From positions 10,757 through 74,756 of the forward strand of contig JBNMJS010000002.1 in NCBI GenBank assembly GCA_050873965.1: DNA of 64,000 nt, given 5' to 3'. This DNA comes from UBA2883 sp050873965 (GTDB taxonomy: Bacteria; Cyanobacteriota; Vampirovibrionia; Gastranaerophilales; Gastranaerophilaceae). The position numbers and the translations under genes were made by a program. Within the stretch, counting starts at the first letter, position 1. Each line of letters opens with the position of its first letter. This document shows, one piece after another, positions 8,258-17,659 of the stretch. A model generated the notes under the pieces. That model saw only the letters and a program-made list of their open reading frames with translations, made no database searches and was not told the DNA's origin.

Positions 8258-9601
8258 CTATTTATCTTTTAAGAAAGATTCATAGTTTTTCGCTAATAAG
8301 TGTGTTCTAACTTGGTTAATTAAATCAAGTGCAACACCAACCATGATGATTAGAGATGTAGCACCAATACCTTGAACAGTTGTTATTTTGGTAACATAAC
8401 TTGCAAATGATGGTACCAATGCAATAACACCGAGAGCCAAAGCTCCAATAAATGTTACTCTTGATAAAATCTTATCTAATGCATCAGAGGTTGGTTTACC
8501 AGGTTTTATACCAGGAATAGATGAACCATATTTTTTAAGATTAGTAGCAATCTCTTTTGGTTGCATATTTGGCATAATTGATGCATAGAAGAATGTTAAT
8601 AACACGATTAATGAGAAATAAATTATGTAATACCAAGCACCTGATGGGCTGAACAATTTATTCATATTAAGAATAATAGTTCTAAGTGCTTCATTGTGAA
8701 GAGGTGCTTGTCCCAATACACTAAGAATAGTTGATGGGAATAACAATATTGCAATCGCAAAGATGATAGGCATAACACCACCTGGATTTAACTTGAATGG
8801 AATAAATGTATTTACTCCACCATAAACCTTGTTACCTACTTGTCTTTTTGGATTAACAATTATAACTTTTCTCATTGCTTCTTGCATAATTACAATCAAA
8901 ACCATTGTTGCAAAGAATATTGCAAGTAATGCAAACAATCCGAATTGCAACGTTGGATCTTGTGTAACTAATTCAGCAGTTCTTTGTGAATATAGAGGAA
9001 TTCCAGAAATGATACCAACAAAGATGATTAAAGAACCACCGTTGCCGATACCGTGTTCTGTAATAAGTTCTGATAACCACATTACAAGAACTGAACCAGC
9101 AGTAAGTGATGTAATTGCACTAACGTAGAACATAGTGTAATTAACACCAGGTAATATTGCAGCTGGTAAGTGTGACATAAATACCATGAAAATTATTGAT
9201 TGGAATACAGCAAGTACAACTGTGAATAATCTTGTATATTGTGCAAGTTTTCTTCTACCAGCTTCACCTTCTTCTTTTTGAAGTTTTTCAAGAGAAGGTA
9301 TAACTACAGATACCAATTGAACAATAATTTGTGCAGTAATGTATGGACCAATACCCAAAGCGAAGATAGATACTTTACCTAATGCTCCACCTGAGAATAA
9401 GTCTAGGAAACCAATAATATTGTTTCCTGCTGCAATGTTTTGGAATACAGAGTTGTTAATACCAAATATAGGTACTTGGGCTCCGAAACGAAATGCAATA
9501 ACCATCAAAAGAGTAAAAATAATTTTATTCTTTAGTCCTGATGCATTCCACATTGCTGCTAAATCTGCACTTGTAGGCATTTTAATGTTTTGCATAGACA
9601 T
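8258..9601 (-). CDS. secY: Preprotein translocase subunit SecY
   Basis: SecY forms the protein-conducting channel in the inner membrane with SecE and SecG. The 447-residue protein has ten predicted membrane segments and the conserved family layout, including the GxGxSL-like GIGNGGSLIIF stretch and the cytoplasmic loops rich in basic residues. The start overlaps the rplO stop by one base, as usual for rplO-secY. Downstream adk, map and infA, which often follow secY, are absent because a convergent HD gene comes next. Confidence 0.97.
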   Translation of the reverse strand: MSMQNIKMPTSADLAAMWNASGLKNKIIFTLLMVIAFRFGAQVPIFGINNSVFQNIAAGNNIIGFLDLFSGGALGKVSIFALGIGPYITAQIIVQLVSVVIPSLEKLQKEEGEAGRRKLAQYTRLFTVVLAVFQSIIFMVFMSHLPAAILPGVNYTMFYVSAITSLTAGSVLVMWLSELITEHGIGNGGSLIIFVGIISGIPLYSQRTAELVTQDPTLQFGLFALLAIFFATMVLIVIMQEAMRKVIIVNPKRQVGNKVYGGVNTFIPFKLNPGGVMPIIFAIAILLFPSTILSVLGQAPLHNEALRTIILNMNKLFSPSGAWYYIIYFSLIVLLTFFYASIMPNMQPKEIATNLKKYGSSIPGIKPGKPTSDALDKILSRVTFIGALALGVIALVPSFASYVTKITTVQGIGATSLIIMVGVALDLINQVRTHLLAKNYESFLKDK

Positions 9602-10056
9602 TATACTAACTCAACCTTTCCGCCAGCGGCTTCAATTTTAGACTTTGCAGATGGTGAAACGTAAGCAGCTTTAACTGTGATAGCCTTGCTGATTTCACCG
9701 TTACCTAAAACTCTTAAGCCATCGCTAGACGGATGTATTTTTTTGATTTCTTTTAATGATTCTAAAGAAATTTCTTTAACATCTAAGTCAGCCAATCTGC
9801 CAACATTGATTTCAGCCCAATTACGTCTGTTAATGATTTCGAAACCTTTAAGTTTTGGTAATTGTCTGTAACTTGGCATTTGACCACCTTCGAAACCTCT
9901 TTTAGCAGATCTACCAGAACGTTGACCTTCACCGTTATGACCACGACAAGATGTTTTACCGTGACCAGAAGCTCTACCACGTCCTACTCTTTTTGATTTA
10001 GAGGTTGCACCTTCAGCAGGTCTTAAATCTTCTAATGTAATTTTATCATTTGACAT
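9601..10056 (-). CDS. rplO: 50S ribosomal protein L15
   Basis: A 151-residue L15 with the Gly/Arg-rich N-terminal half (RVGRGRASGHGKTSCRGHNG) that threads into 23S rRNA and the conserved C-terminal globular part. It lies between rpmD (27-base gap) and secY (1-base overlap) in the usual spc-operon order. Confidence 0.97.
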   Translation of the reverse strand: MSNDKITLEDLRPAEGATSKSKRVGRGRASGHGKTSCRGHNGEGQRSGRSAKRGFEGGQMPSYRQLPKLKGFEIINRRNWAEINVGRLADLDVKEISLESLKEIKKIHPSSDGLRVLGNGEISKAITVKAAYVSPSAKSKIEAAGGKVELV

Positions 10057-10083
10057 TATTTATATCCTTCCTTTAATTTTTGA

Positions 10084-10269
10084 TTAATCTACGATAGATA
10101 CTAAATGAGAAACTTTGTTAACCATTCCCATTATTGTTGCACTGTCGTTGTGTTCAACGATTTGATCTTTCTTGCTTAGACCCAATGCTGCAACAACTTT
10201 TCTTTGAGCCGGTGATGAACCGATTAAACTTCTAACAAGTTTAATTTTTATTTGTTTTGTTTTAGCCAT
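10084..10269 (-). CDS. rpmD: 50S ribosomal protein L30
   Basis: A 61-residue L30 with the family pattern I-K-L-V-R-S-x-I-G near the N-terminus and the central LGL-KK-D block. Its place between rpsE and rplO confirms it. Cyanobacteria proper generally lack rpmD (as I recall), so its presence is a small point against an oxygenic relative and is compatible with a deep-branching one. Confidence 0.93.
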   Translation of the reverse strand: MAKTKQIKIKLVRSLIGSSPAQRKVVAALGLSKKDQIVEHNDSATIMGMVNKVSHLVSIVD

Positions 10270-10318
10270 TTTTATTTCCTTTATTATTTCATGTTTATCT
10301 AATACTTAAAATAGCCGA

Positions 10319-10957
10319 CTAGTTTAATAATTCAGCCATTGTTAAACCACGTTTCTTAGCAACTTCACTAAATGGTGTTAATGATTTTAATGCTTCTAAT
10401 GTAGCATTTGCAGCATTTAATGGAGAGTTAGATCCTAATGATTTAGATAAGATATTTTCGATACCAGCAAGTTCTAATACTGAACGTACAGAACCACCAG
10501 CGATAATACCTGTACCTTGAGATGCTGGTCTAAGCATTACAGCACCTGCTCCAGAACGACCTGTAATAGGGTGTGGAATAGTTGTTTTGAAAATAGGAAC
10601 TGTGATAAGGTTTTTTCTGCCATCTGTAATTGCTTTTTGAATAGCGATGATAACTTCTGATGCTTTCGCACAACCAACACCAACTTGTCCTTTTTTATTA
10701 CCAACAACAACGATTGCTCTGAAACTAAGTTTTTTACCACCTTTAACAACTTTTGTTACACGGCTGATTTGAACAACTTGTTCAGACCATTCAGAAGCTG
10801 GTTTTTCTTCTTTTGTTTCAATTTTTTTCTTTCTGCCTCTAGATTTTTTAGCAGGTTTTTCAGTTGCAACTTCTGCTGTAATATCTTCTACAGTTTCAGT
10901 AGCTGCTTCTTTTGAAGTTTCTACAACTTCAACTTCTTTCTTTTCTTCTTCAGTCAT
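10319..10957 (-). CDS. rpsE: 30S ribosomal protein S5 with a charged N-terminal extension
   Basis: The S5 core (double-stranded RNA-binding S5 domain followed by the S5 C-terminal domain) begins near residue 57. The protein is 212 residues, against about 165 in E. coli. The extra N-terminal stretch is low-complexity: Glu/Val/Thr/Ala-rich first, then Lys/Arg-rich (KKSRGRKKK). It is the first gene of rpsE-rpmD-rplO-secY. Normally rplR lies directly upstream, but here there is a promoter at 11085-11113, a leader of about 120 bases and then a divergent unrelated gene. Confidence 0.96.
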   Translation of the reverse strand: MTEEEKKEVEVVETSKEAATETVEDITAEVATEKPAKKSRGRKKKIETKEEKPASEWSEQVVQISRVTKVVKGGKKLSFRAIVVVGNKKGQVGVGCAKASEVIIAIQKAITDGRKNLITVPIFKTTIPHPITGRSGAGAVMLRPASQGTGIIAGGSVRSVLELAGIENILSKSLGSNSPLNAANATLEALKSLTPFSEVAKKRGLTMAELLN

Positions 10958-11078
10958 TTTATACCTTTCTGATTTCTAAGTGTACTACGTTACATTTAGC
11001 CTTTATTGTTTCTAAATATACCAACAATAGACCATTTAAGGTCTTCGGTAAATTATTTAGAGGTTTTACTTTTCTGAC
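10958..11078 (-). promoter_or_regulatory. Structured leader of rpsE operon
   Basis: Read on the minus strand, the transcript leader between the predicted start (about 11078) and the rpsE ATG contains three consecutive stem-loops. Stem AGAGGT/ACCTCT lies at about 11082-11059 and reaches just past the predicted start. AGACC/GGTCT lies around 11044-11029. ATTGTT/AACAAT follows, within about 11028-11005. A ribosomal-protein binding site for autoregulation is the obvious possibility but is not shown. Confidence 0.45.
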
Positions 11079-11084
11079 CTCTCT

Positions 11085-11113
11085 ATAATATCTGAAACAT
11101 AGCATATTTTCAA
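11085..11113 (-). promoter_or_regulatory. Promoter of rpsE-rpmD-rplO-secY
   Basis: On the minus strand TTGAAA (11113-11108) and TATTAT (11090-11085) are separated by 17 bases. This gives the truncated ribosomal operon its own promoter. Confidence 0.72.
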
Positions 11114-11226
11114 GTCTTATTGTTAATCTATGTAACATTTTTTTTATTCTTTGAAATCATATCAAATAAAAAAACTTTATTTTTATGTAAACACGTAGTG
11201 AAGTGTACCTATATATAGAGGCAGAG

Positions 11227-14200
11227 ATGAACTTTAATAAAGATTTAATTCATAATCTTGAGGGTAAGAATATCTCAAGAACAATATCTGGAGTAAAATC
11301 GACAGTTGAAAAAGTTGCCGATGAACTTGTTGCTGGTACAAGTAAAGATATTTCAAAAGGTGTTGCAGCAGAAGAGTCAATGGGACGTGCTTCTTTTTCT
11401 ATGTTGAATAAAGTTTCTCAACATGAATTATTTCAAAAAGTGGATACTCTTACTAAAAAATTGGGTTTGACTGATGATTATTATGTTAAAAGTTTAAAAA
11501 ATGCTTGTAGTAATACTGATGGTACTTTAAATGAAAAATTTGTATCATTAGCAGAAGATTTTTATAAATTGGCTGATAAAAAAGATGAAAAATTAAAATT
11601 CGTTTGGGAAGGATACATTTCAAAAATGGTTGAACAATGTAAAAATCCTGATGGAACTGTTAATAAAGACGTTAAATCTTCTGTAGAACAATTATTAAAG
11701 CACGATAAAGTTTCAGTTAGAGGTATCCCTGATATTATTGAAGGATGTACAAATTTGAAAAGAACTCGTGAGGGCCATTTTGTAAAAGAATTTGATAAAA
11801 CAACCTTTGATAAATTCAATGATTTTATGGATTTAAATGGCAAAACTATGTTTGAACAAGATGATGTTTTTACTTTGTATCTTGGAAGAACTTTAAAAGG
11901 TTGCAGACGAGAACGAGGTCAAAGACAACAAGGTGAAGATATTTTAGTTGATAATGTTGCATTTAATTTTGCTAAAAAAATGTATGAACAAGGCGAAGAT
12001 GTTTTGGATATGGAAATGTTTTTGCATTCATTTAATACATACAAAGAAGAAATTGTTAATGGTTCAAAACAATATTTCTCTAGTGGTTTTGAATTTAATC
12101 CTAATTTAAATGAATCTTGGGCAAAGAAAATGCTTGCAAGTTTAAAAGAATCTATTGGAAATGAAAAAATTATTGAAGCTTGTAAAGTCGATGGAAAAGA
12201 TAATTTTCACAATCTTTTAGTTGCTGATACATTAAAAAAAAATGCTGGTTTATATGACAAAGATTGGGGATGGAATTTAGATACAACAAGTATTATTAAT
12301 AATTTGAAAAATGAAAATGGTATTATTCCAACTGATAAAATTACATATTTTTGTAAGCCATCTGATAGTTCTCCATTTATGCGTGTTTATGATATAAATG
12401 CTTGTACTAATAAAAATGGTACTGTAAATGGTATTATTTATGATAAAGTCCGACAAAAAGAATTGAGTTATAACAATTTGGATTTATGTCGTGTTAATGG
12501 TGAAATTAACTATGATAATATTGATGTTTTAGAACATATACAAAAAACTGTTTTGCCAAATGGTCAAAAATATTATGATTATCAAGAACGAAAAATTTTT
12601 GAATTGTTAAAAAATAAAGATGGTATTGTTGATAAAAAATTATTAGCACCGTTAGATGAATTGGCTGAAATTACGCATTTAGCACCAGAAGACTTGAAAG
12701 AATGTTTAACAGTAAATGGTGATGTTGATAGAACATTATTGGATTTGAAAAAAGATCTTATTGTAAAAGATGGCTATTCAGCTTCAAAATTACCATCTAT
12801 ATGTAAAAACAAAGATGGTTCTGCTAATTTGAATGGAATTGAGGTATTAAAAAATTCATTAAATGCTGAACTAGGTAAAGATGAAAAACTATTTAGAACT
12901 TTTAAAAATGGTGAAACTTATGATTATAAAGGTTTGAACGATTTTATAAGTGAGTATTCTAAAGCAGATAAACAGTGTCGTACAAATGCTTTGAATATGT
13001 CAATTATAGGTGAATATAAGTCTGCTAATAATGATACAAGGAAGTATGATTTAGATGCTTTTAGAAATTATTTAGATGTGATGTCAAAACCAGATTTAGC
13101 ACCTTTGATGCAATCTAGTACTAATGCAGAAATTGTAAAATCTAAAATTACTCCAAAAAGTTTTGATAAATACACTTCTGATGATTTGTTTATGTATTCT
13201 TATATACCAAAAGATAGTGTAAATATTCTAGAAAAGAATGGTTATCCGGCTAGATTTTTCAGTGAATTTGGTAAAGAAAATAAATATTTTGTTGAAACAT
13301 CAAAGGATATTGTTACAAAATTTGATAAAAGTTTTGTACAAGGTGACATATTGGAAAAACAATTGAAAGACGTTCAATTATCTGATGATGTAAAATCCTT
13401 GTATTCTAGAAGTAATTTAACTGAAGATATTCATGAATTGTTGGATAATTTATCAGATGACAAGAAAAATGCTTTAACAAGAGCTTTTAAGATCGAATTT
13501 GGAGAACAAGGTATTGAGGGATTTCCTCAAAGATTTGATTTGAATACTGTTGCTCCAACTGGACTAGAAAAAGAATTTAAATCATTAAATGAAGTAATGA
13601 ATAAATTTTATTCTTCTGCTATAGAAACAAGTAATCCAGAATTGAAATCAATGTTTGAGGAATTATCTAATGGATTACCAGAATTTAGAATGCTTATAGG
13701 AAAAACAAATGATGTTGGAGAAAGAATTGATTTAAAAACAATTAAAGATTTAAAAACTTTGGTATCGGATGTTGAATATAAAAAATTGTCACCAGAAGAT
13801 AAATCTGTTGCCAAGATGACAGTATTGTTGAAAAATCTTGAAAATGTTGATTCAAAACCAAATGTTGTCCAAAAAGTATATAGAACTGACAATGATGGAT
13901 ATGAAGTTAAAATAGATGCTGGTTGGAAAAAATCTGCAGAATATGCAAATGCTATTTTAGATAGATATAATATGCCAGAAAAAGACAAGTATAGAACAAT
14001 TCAACTGTTAAATGATGTTGGTTGGTCAAAAGAATTGGCAAATGGTGAAATAACCTCATTTGATGTTGCAATAAATCAACGTTATAAAGGTGATGAAGTT
14101 GTATCTCCTTTGGTTGAAAAAGTTTTGACTGGTGAGTGCAAGTTTGATAAGTCTACAGTTATCAAAGAAACAAAAAATATTCGTAAAAATCAAGAAGTTT

Positions 14201-14907
14201 TGTTAACTTCAAAATTGGCAGATTTTGAACCATATATTGAAACGACTATTATTAATGGAAAAGAACTTAAATATGTTGATTTGAATAGACCTGAATTAAG
14301 AAATAAACCTGTACTTGCTCATTTCTTAGGGTATGATTCAAAATTCCACACTTATAATATGTTGAATAATAAGGCATATCGTTCATCTTTCTCTGCATCA
14401 ATTATTAATGCTAATCAAAAGAGTAGTTGTTTTGCTGGACGTAATGAGGGATTAGCGTTTGCTGCTGATAATGTTAATGTAGCAAATGTTCATTATACGA
14501 ATATTGAATCAGGTTTTGGTAAACAATATGAGCATTTGAAAGAATCAATGAAATCAGGCTACAACAAAGATATTAAAGATACCGTAATGAAAGAGTTAAA
14601 TCTGACAGAAGATGAATATGCAGAACTAATGGAGAAAATTATTCATTCTGATGGAACAAAAGATATTACTGATTGTGTAATAAATGGTAAAAAATTATCA
14701 CGAACAGATATTATAAATGCTCATGAGTTGGGTATTTCCAATATTACAAATTATGCTAATCAAAATGAAACAACTGTAACTAATGCTAGACCTTTTGCAA
14801 CAATTGCAATAGGTGAAAACCTAAAAGATTATGATGTTTCTAATGCTGTATCAATAGCACAGTTTAATGATATACCGTTATTGTTTAAGAAAATCTCTAG
14901 GGCATAA
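11227..14907 (+). CDS. Large lineage-specific protein with degenerate repeats, unknown function
   Basis: A 1226-residue acidic protein that I do not recognise. ATG 11227 is chosen because AGAGG lies 5 bases upstream. The first half carries a degenerate motif Cys-x-N-x-D/N-G-x-x-N followed by a leucine-patterned helix: residues 94-102, 138-146, 329-336, 413-421, 441-448, 481-489, 513-521 and 546-554. The C-terminal about 200 residues look like a compact globular domain with a Cys (SSCFAG) and a His (NVHYTN) in conserved-looking surroundings. There is no signal peptide and no membrane segment. Its 3' end overlaps the convergent glycosidase gene by 11 bases. It may be an effector or surface protein, but nothing in the sequence proves that. 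Confidence 0.7.
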   Translation: MNFNKDLIHNLEGKNISRTISGVKSTVEKVADELVAGTSKDISKGVAAEESMGRASFSMLNKVSQHELFQKVDTLTKKLGLTDDYYVKSLKNACSNTDGTLNEKFVSLAEDFYKLADKKDEKLKFVWEGYISKMVEQCKNPDGTVNKDVKSSVEQLLKHDKVSVRGIPDIIEGCTNLKRTREGHFVKEFDKTTFDKFNDFMDLNGKTMFEQDDVFTLYLGRTLKGCRRERGQRQQGEDILVDNVAFNFAKKMYEQGEDVLDMEMFLHSFNTYKEEIVNGSKQYFSSGFEFNPNLNESWAKKMLASLKESIGNEKIIEACKVDGKDNFHNLLVADTLKKNAGLYDKDWGWNLDTTSIINNLKNENGIIPTDKITYFCKPSDSSPFMRVYDINACTNKNGTVNGIIYDKVRQKELSYNNLDLCRVNGEINYDNIDVLEHIQKTVLPNGQKYYDYQERKIFELLKNKDGIVDKKLLAPLDELAEITHLAPEDLKECLTVNGDVDRTLLDLKKDLIVKDGYSASKLPSICKNKDGSANLNGIEVLKNSLNAELGKDEKLFRTFKNGETYDYKGLNDFISEYSKADKQCRTNALNMSIIGEYKSANNDTRKYDLDAFRNYLDVMSKPDLAPLMQSSTNAEIVKSKITPKSFDKYTSDDLFMYSYIPKDSVNILEKNGYPARFFSEFGKENKYFVETSKDIVTKFDKSFVQGDILEKQLKDVQLSDDVKSLYSRSNLTEDIHELLDNLSDDKKNALTRAFKIEFGEQGIEGFPQRFDLNTVAPTGLEKEFKSLNEVMNKFYSSAIETSNPELKSMFEELSNGLPEFRMLIGKTNDVGERIDLKTIKDLKTLVSDVEYKKLSPEDKSVAKMTVLLKNLENVDSKPNVVQKVYRTDNDGYEVKIDAGWKKSAEYANAILDRYNMPEKDKYRTIQLLNDVGWSKELANGEITSFDVAINQRYKGDEVVSPLVEKVLTGECKFDKSTVIKETKNIRKNQEVLLTSKLADFEPYIETTIINGKELKYVDLNRPELRNKPVLAHFLGYDSKFHTYNMLNNKAYRSSFSASIINANQKSSCFAGRNEGLAFAADNVNVANVHYTNIESGFGKQYEHLKESMKSGYNKDIKDTVMKELNLTEDEYAELMEKIIHSDGTKDITDCVINGKKLSRTDIINAHELGISNITNYANQNETTVTNARPFATIAIGENLKDYDVSNAVSIAQFNDIPLLFKKISRA

Positions 14908-15691
14908 CAACTAGGAAAGATTTTAGTTTTCTTCCTGTATTATCATTTTTTGTTCCAATTGATGTTACATGGACTTCATCTTTGTAGTCAAGTGATGTTG
15001 AACTTCCACCATCAAAAGCCATTGCTTTTTCCATTCCATAAGATTTGCATAAATCTCTTGATTCATAAATTGTCATTGGGTGTTCATTGGTAACAACGAA
15101 TATGTGAACATTACCGTTTTTGATACCGATTAGAGTTCTAGCAGTTTTTACAAGAACAGATGCAGATTGTCTTGTTACTTTACCCTCACTATTTTTAACG
15201 ATGAAAAACTCATCTTCTAATTTTAGTTGTGGAAGTAACATTGGTCCAGCTTGAGCCGAAGCGATAAGTCGTCCTTTGTATGCATCATTGTGAGGAGCAA
15301 TATCATAACAAGTTAAACCATTATGTAATGTTACTCGAAATTCTGTACGGTTAGATACTTTATCCCAGTTATCCATAATTGTTTCATTGAAAACAAGATT
15401 TTCATTTTCAATAGGGCTTTCTTGTAAAATCCCGTCATTATAAACAAAAGATATAGTTTTTTGATTTTTAGGATCAAAGAATCCTGCATTAACTGTTAAT
15501 AATGCTCCAAGTTCTTTATGAACTTCTTCATTTGTCATTAGTCTTTTCTTTGATACAAATTCTATTTTTGTACCTTCTGGAATAATTACATGATATATTC
15601 CATCAGAATATTCGCAAGTCACGTCTTGTGCTTTTACGTTGGTAATACCTAATAAACCAATAAATAGTAATAGTAATATTTTTTTTATCAT
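14897..15691 (-). CDS. Secreted phosphodiester glycosidase (NAGPA-like) domain protein
   Basis: A 264-residue protein with a clear signal peptide (MIKK, then a hydrophobic core, cleavage after about residue 21 at VKA-Q). The mature part matches the NAGPA/phosphodiester glycosidase family: VNAGFF near residue 70 and the hallmark AFDGGSSTSL near residue 230. Family members remove sugars linked by phosphodiester, often on cell-envelope polymers. It directly follows the LptF/G-type permease gene (1-base overlap) behind lptB, so an envelope role in the periplasm is likely. The natural substrate is unknown. Confidence 0.83.
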   Translation of the reverse strand: MIKKILLLLFIGLLGITNVKAQDVTCEYSDGIYHVIIPEGTKIEFVSKKRLMTNEEVHKELGALLTVNAGFFDPKNQKTISFVYNDGILQESPIENENLVFNETIMDNWDKVSNRTEFRVTLHNGLTCYDIAPHNDAYKGRLIASAQAGPMLLPQLKLEDEFFIVKNSEGKVTRQSASVLVKTARTLIGIKNGNVHIFVVTNEHPMTIYESRDLCKSYGMEKAMAFDGGSSTSLDYKDEVHVTSIGTKNDNTGRKLKSFLVVMP

Positions 15692-16794
15692 TATAAATCC
15701 TTTGACTTATAGAATGCTACAATACAAGCAAAAAATGCTAATGGTGGAAATACGGCAGTTATTAAAGGTGGTAAAACGGATTTTTCTGCAAGTAAATCAA
15801 AGAACGGTAATGTAATGTAATAAATAAATATTGAACCGATAGCGATTGTAAAACCAATCAATCTTTGTTCTCTTGGTTTACTGAATCCTAGTAAACAGCC
15901 CATAACTGCTAGTAACATACAAATGAATGGATGGAAAAATCTTTGGAAAAATTTATTCAACATTAGATTGTATGTTTCTTCATTTCGTACCATTTTCAAT
16001 AATCTTACGTATTTAAACAAATTAGCATTTGTTAATTCACGTTCTTTTTTTGTAGAGTAATTCATAATTGTATAAATATCATCTGCTAAATGACCATTTA
16101 AAATATTCATCTCATCAATGTGATCAATTCTGTCAAAAATACCTTCAGAAGATATTTGATAACGTTTTATATCATATAATTCCCATCTATCATGGAAAAA
16201 TTTACCTTTTTTAGCAACAAATATTTGTGATATGCCGTGCATGTCTGTGTATTTTGATTCTGCAAAATCTAAAACGATAACATTGCTCATTTTTGTTTTG
16301 TTATATTTTGAAACAATAATACTCATTGTAGGTTTGCCAGATGGTTCTTTTTGAGTGTAGATATATTGAGATACAGGGTTTCTATCTTTGATTTCTGCCA
16401 GTATATCTGATGAATAAGGTACAAGTTTATCAATAGTTATAAAACATAAGATTGAAACTAATACACTTAGGAATAAAACTGGTCGAACTATTCTCCAAAA
16501 TGGAAGACCTACTGCTCTAAATATTGTTAATTCAGAATCTTTGCTTAATTTATCAAACGTGAATAATGAACCTAATAACAAACCAACAGGAAACGCTTTA
16601 CTTAAAATTAAAGGCAATTGACAAGTTAGAACGAGAATGGCTGTTTTTATAGTATATTCACCTTCTAATGTCTTTTTAATAGTATTAAGCAACATTTCTG
16701 GAGCAATCCATACTACTGTAAACAGTAAGATTGCAACAATTGTTGTTACTAATACTTGTTTGAATATGTACCTGTCGTAAATAGTGATTTTCAT
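15691..16794 (-). CDS. LptF/LptG-family permease
   Basis: A 367-residue inner-membrane protein with the YjgP/YjgQ layout: three N-terminal membrane segments (about residues 10-115), a large periplasmic beta-jellyroll region (about 130-260) and three C-terminal segments. It should pair with LptB to extract lipopolysaccharide from the inner membrane. Only one such gene is present here, so whether it is LptF or LptG, or forms a homodimer, cannot be told. It overlaps lptB by one base, which supports a shared complex. Confidence 0.9.
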   Translation of the reverse strand: MKITIYDRYIFKQVLVTTIVAILLFTVVWIAPEMLLNTIKKTLEGEYTIKTAILVLTCQLPLILSKAFPVGLLLGSLFTFDKLSKDSELTIFRAVGLPFWRIVRPVLFLSVLVSILCFITIDKLVPYSSDILAEIKDRNPVSQYIYTQKEPSGKPTMSIIVSKYNKTKMSNVIVLDFAESKYTDMHGISQIFVAKKGKFFHDRWELYDIKRYQISSEGIFDRIDHIDEMNILNGHLADDIYTIMNYSTKKERELTNANLFKYVRLLKMVRNEETYNLMLNKFFQRFFHPFICMLLAVMGCLLGFSKPREQRLIGFTIAIGSIFIYYITLPFFDLLAEKSVLPPLITAVFPPLAFFACIVAFYKSKDL

Positions 16795-17519
16795 TATAGT
16801 TGAAAATCCTTTCCTAAATAAAATTCTTTAGCCACAGGATCAACTGCAACATCTTTACTTTTACCTTGAATTTTGATTTTACCATCAAAAATTACGTATG
16901 CCCTATCTGTGATAGATAAAGTCGCTTTAGGGTTGTGGTCTGTTATCAAAACACCTAAGCCTTTTTCTTCTGAAATTTTTCTTATGTTATCTTTAATTTC
17001 GCCAATTGCGATAGGGTCAATACCTGCAAATGGTTCATCAAGAAGCATGAAATCTGGACTAGCCGCCAATGCTCTTGCAATTTCGACACGTCGTCTTTCT
17101 CCACCAGATAGAGCAACTGCCGGTGCTTTTCTTAATTTCATTACACCAAATTCTGTTAGTAATTCTTCTAATTTCTTTGTCTTTTCACATTCAGTTAGTT
17201 TTTCATTCATTTCAAGAACAAGTTTGATATTGTCTTCAACATTTAAGTTTCTGAAAATAGAATTTTCTTGTGGTAAATAACCGATACCTGCTTTTGCACG
17301 TTCATTCATTGGCCATTGTGTAATTTCTTGACCATCTAACAATATTTGACCTTTGTTAGGTTTAACAAGACCTACAACCATGTAGAATGTAGTTGTTTTA
17401 CCAGCACCGTTTGGACCTAATAGACAAACTACTTCACCTTTGTTTATATAAAATGAAATATCGTTTACAACGCTTCTGTCGCCGTAAATCTTTACTAAAT
17501 TCTTTGCATCTATTCTCAT
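16794..17519 (-). CDS. lptB: LPS export ABC transporter ATP-binding protein LptB
   Basis: A 241-residue ABC ATPase with Walker A GPNGAGKTT (about residues 35-43), signature LSGGERRRVEIARAL (about 138) and Walker B FMLLDEPFAGIDP (about 156). The signature RRRVEIARAL and the F-A-G-I-D-P segment are typical of LptB rather than amino-acid LivF/LivG. It heads the operon lptB-lptF/G-phosphodiester glycosidase, has AGAGG 10 bases upstream of its ATG, and has a strong promoter at 17549-17577. Its presence implies an outer membrane with LPS-type lipid. Confidence 0.93.
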   Translation of the reverse strand: MRIDAKNLVKIYGDRSVVNDISFYINKGEVVCLLGPNGAGKTTTFYMVVGLVKPNKGQILLDGQEITQWPMNERAKAGIGYLPQENSIFRNLNVEDNIKLVLEMNEKLTECEKTKKLEELLTEFGVMKLRKAPAVALSGGERRRVEIARALAASPDFMLLDEPFAGIDPIAIGEIKDNIRKISEEKGLGVLITDHNPKATLSITDRAYVIFDGKIKIQGKSKDVAVDPVAKEFYLGKDFQL

Positions 17520-17548
17520 AAACTATTACCTCTTGAAATAATAATATT

Positions 17549-17577
17549 ATTATACTCAAAAAATAAAACAATGTTAA
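17549..17577 (-). promoter_or_regulatory. Promoter of the lptB operon
   Basis: On the minus strand TTAACA (17577-17572) and a perfect TATAAT (17554-17549) are spaced by 17 bases. It is divergent from the leuS promoter. Confidence 0.75.
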
Positions 17578-17600
17578 AAATAAAACTATATTGTTATAAA

Positions 17601-17629
17601 TTTGCAGAGATTATCATTTGATGTATAAT
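17601..17629 (+). promoter_or_regulatory. Promoter of leuS
   Basis: A perfect TATAAT lies at 17624-17629, with a weak -35 (TTTGCA 17601-17606, 17-base spacer, or TTGCAG one base on). Predicted start is near 17636. Confidence 0.6.
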
Positions 17630-17659
17630 TTACATGTAGTTTAGTGAAGTGAGGGAAGA

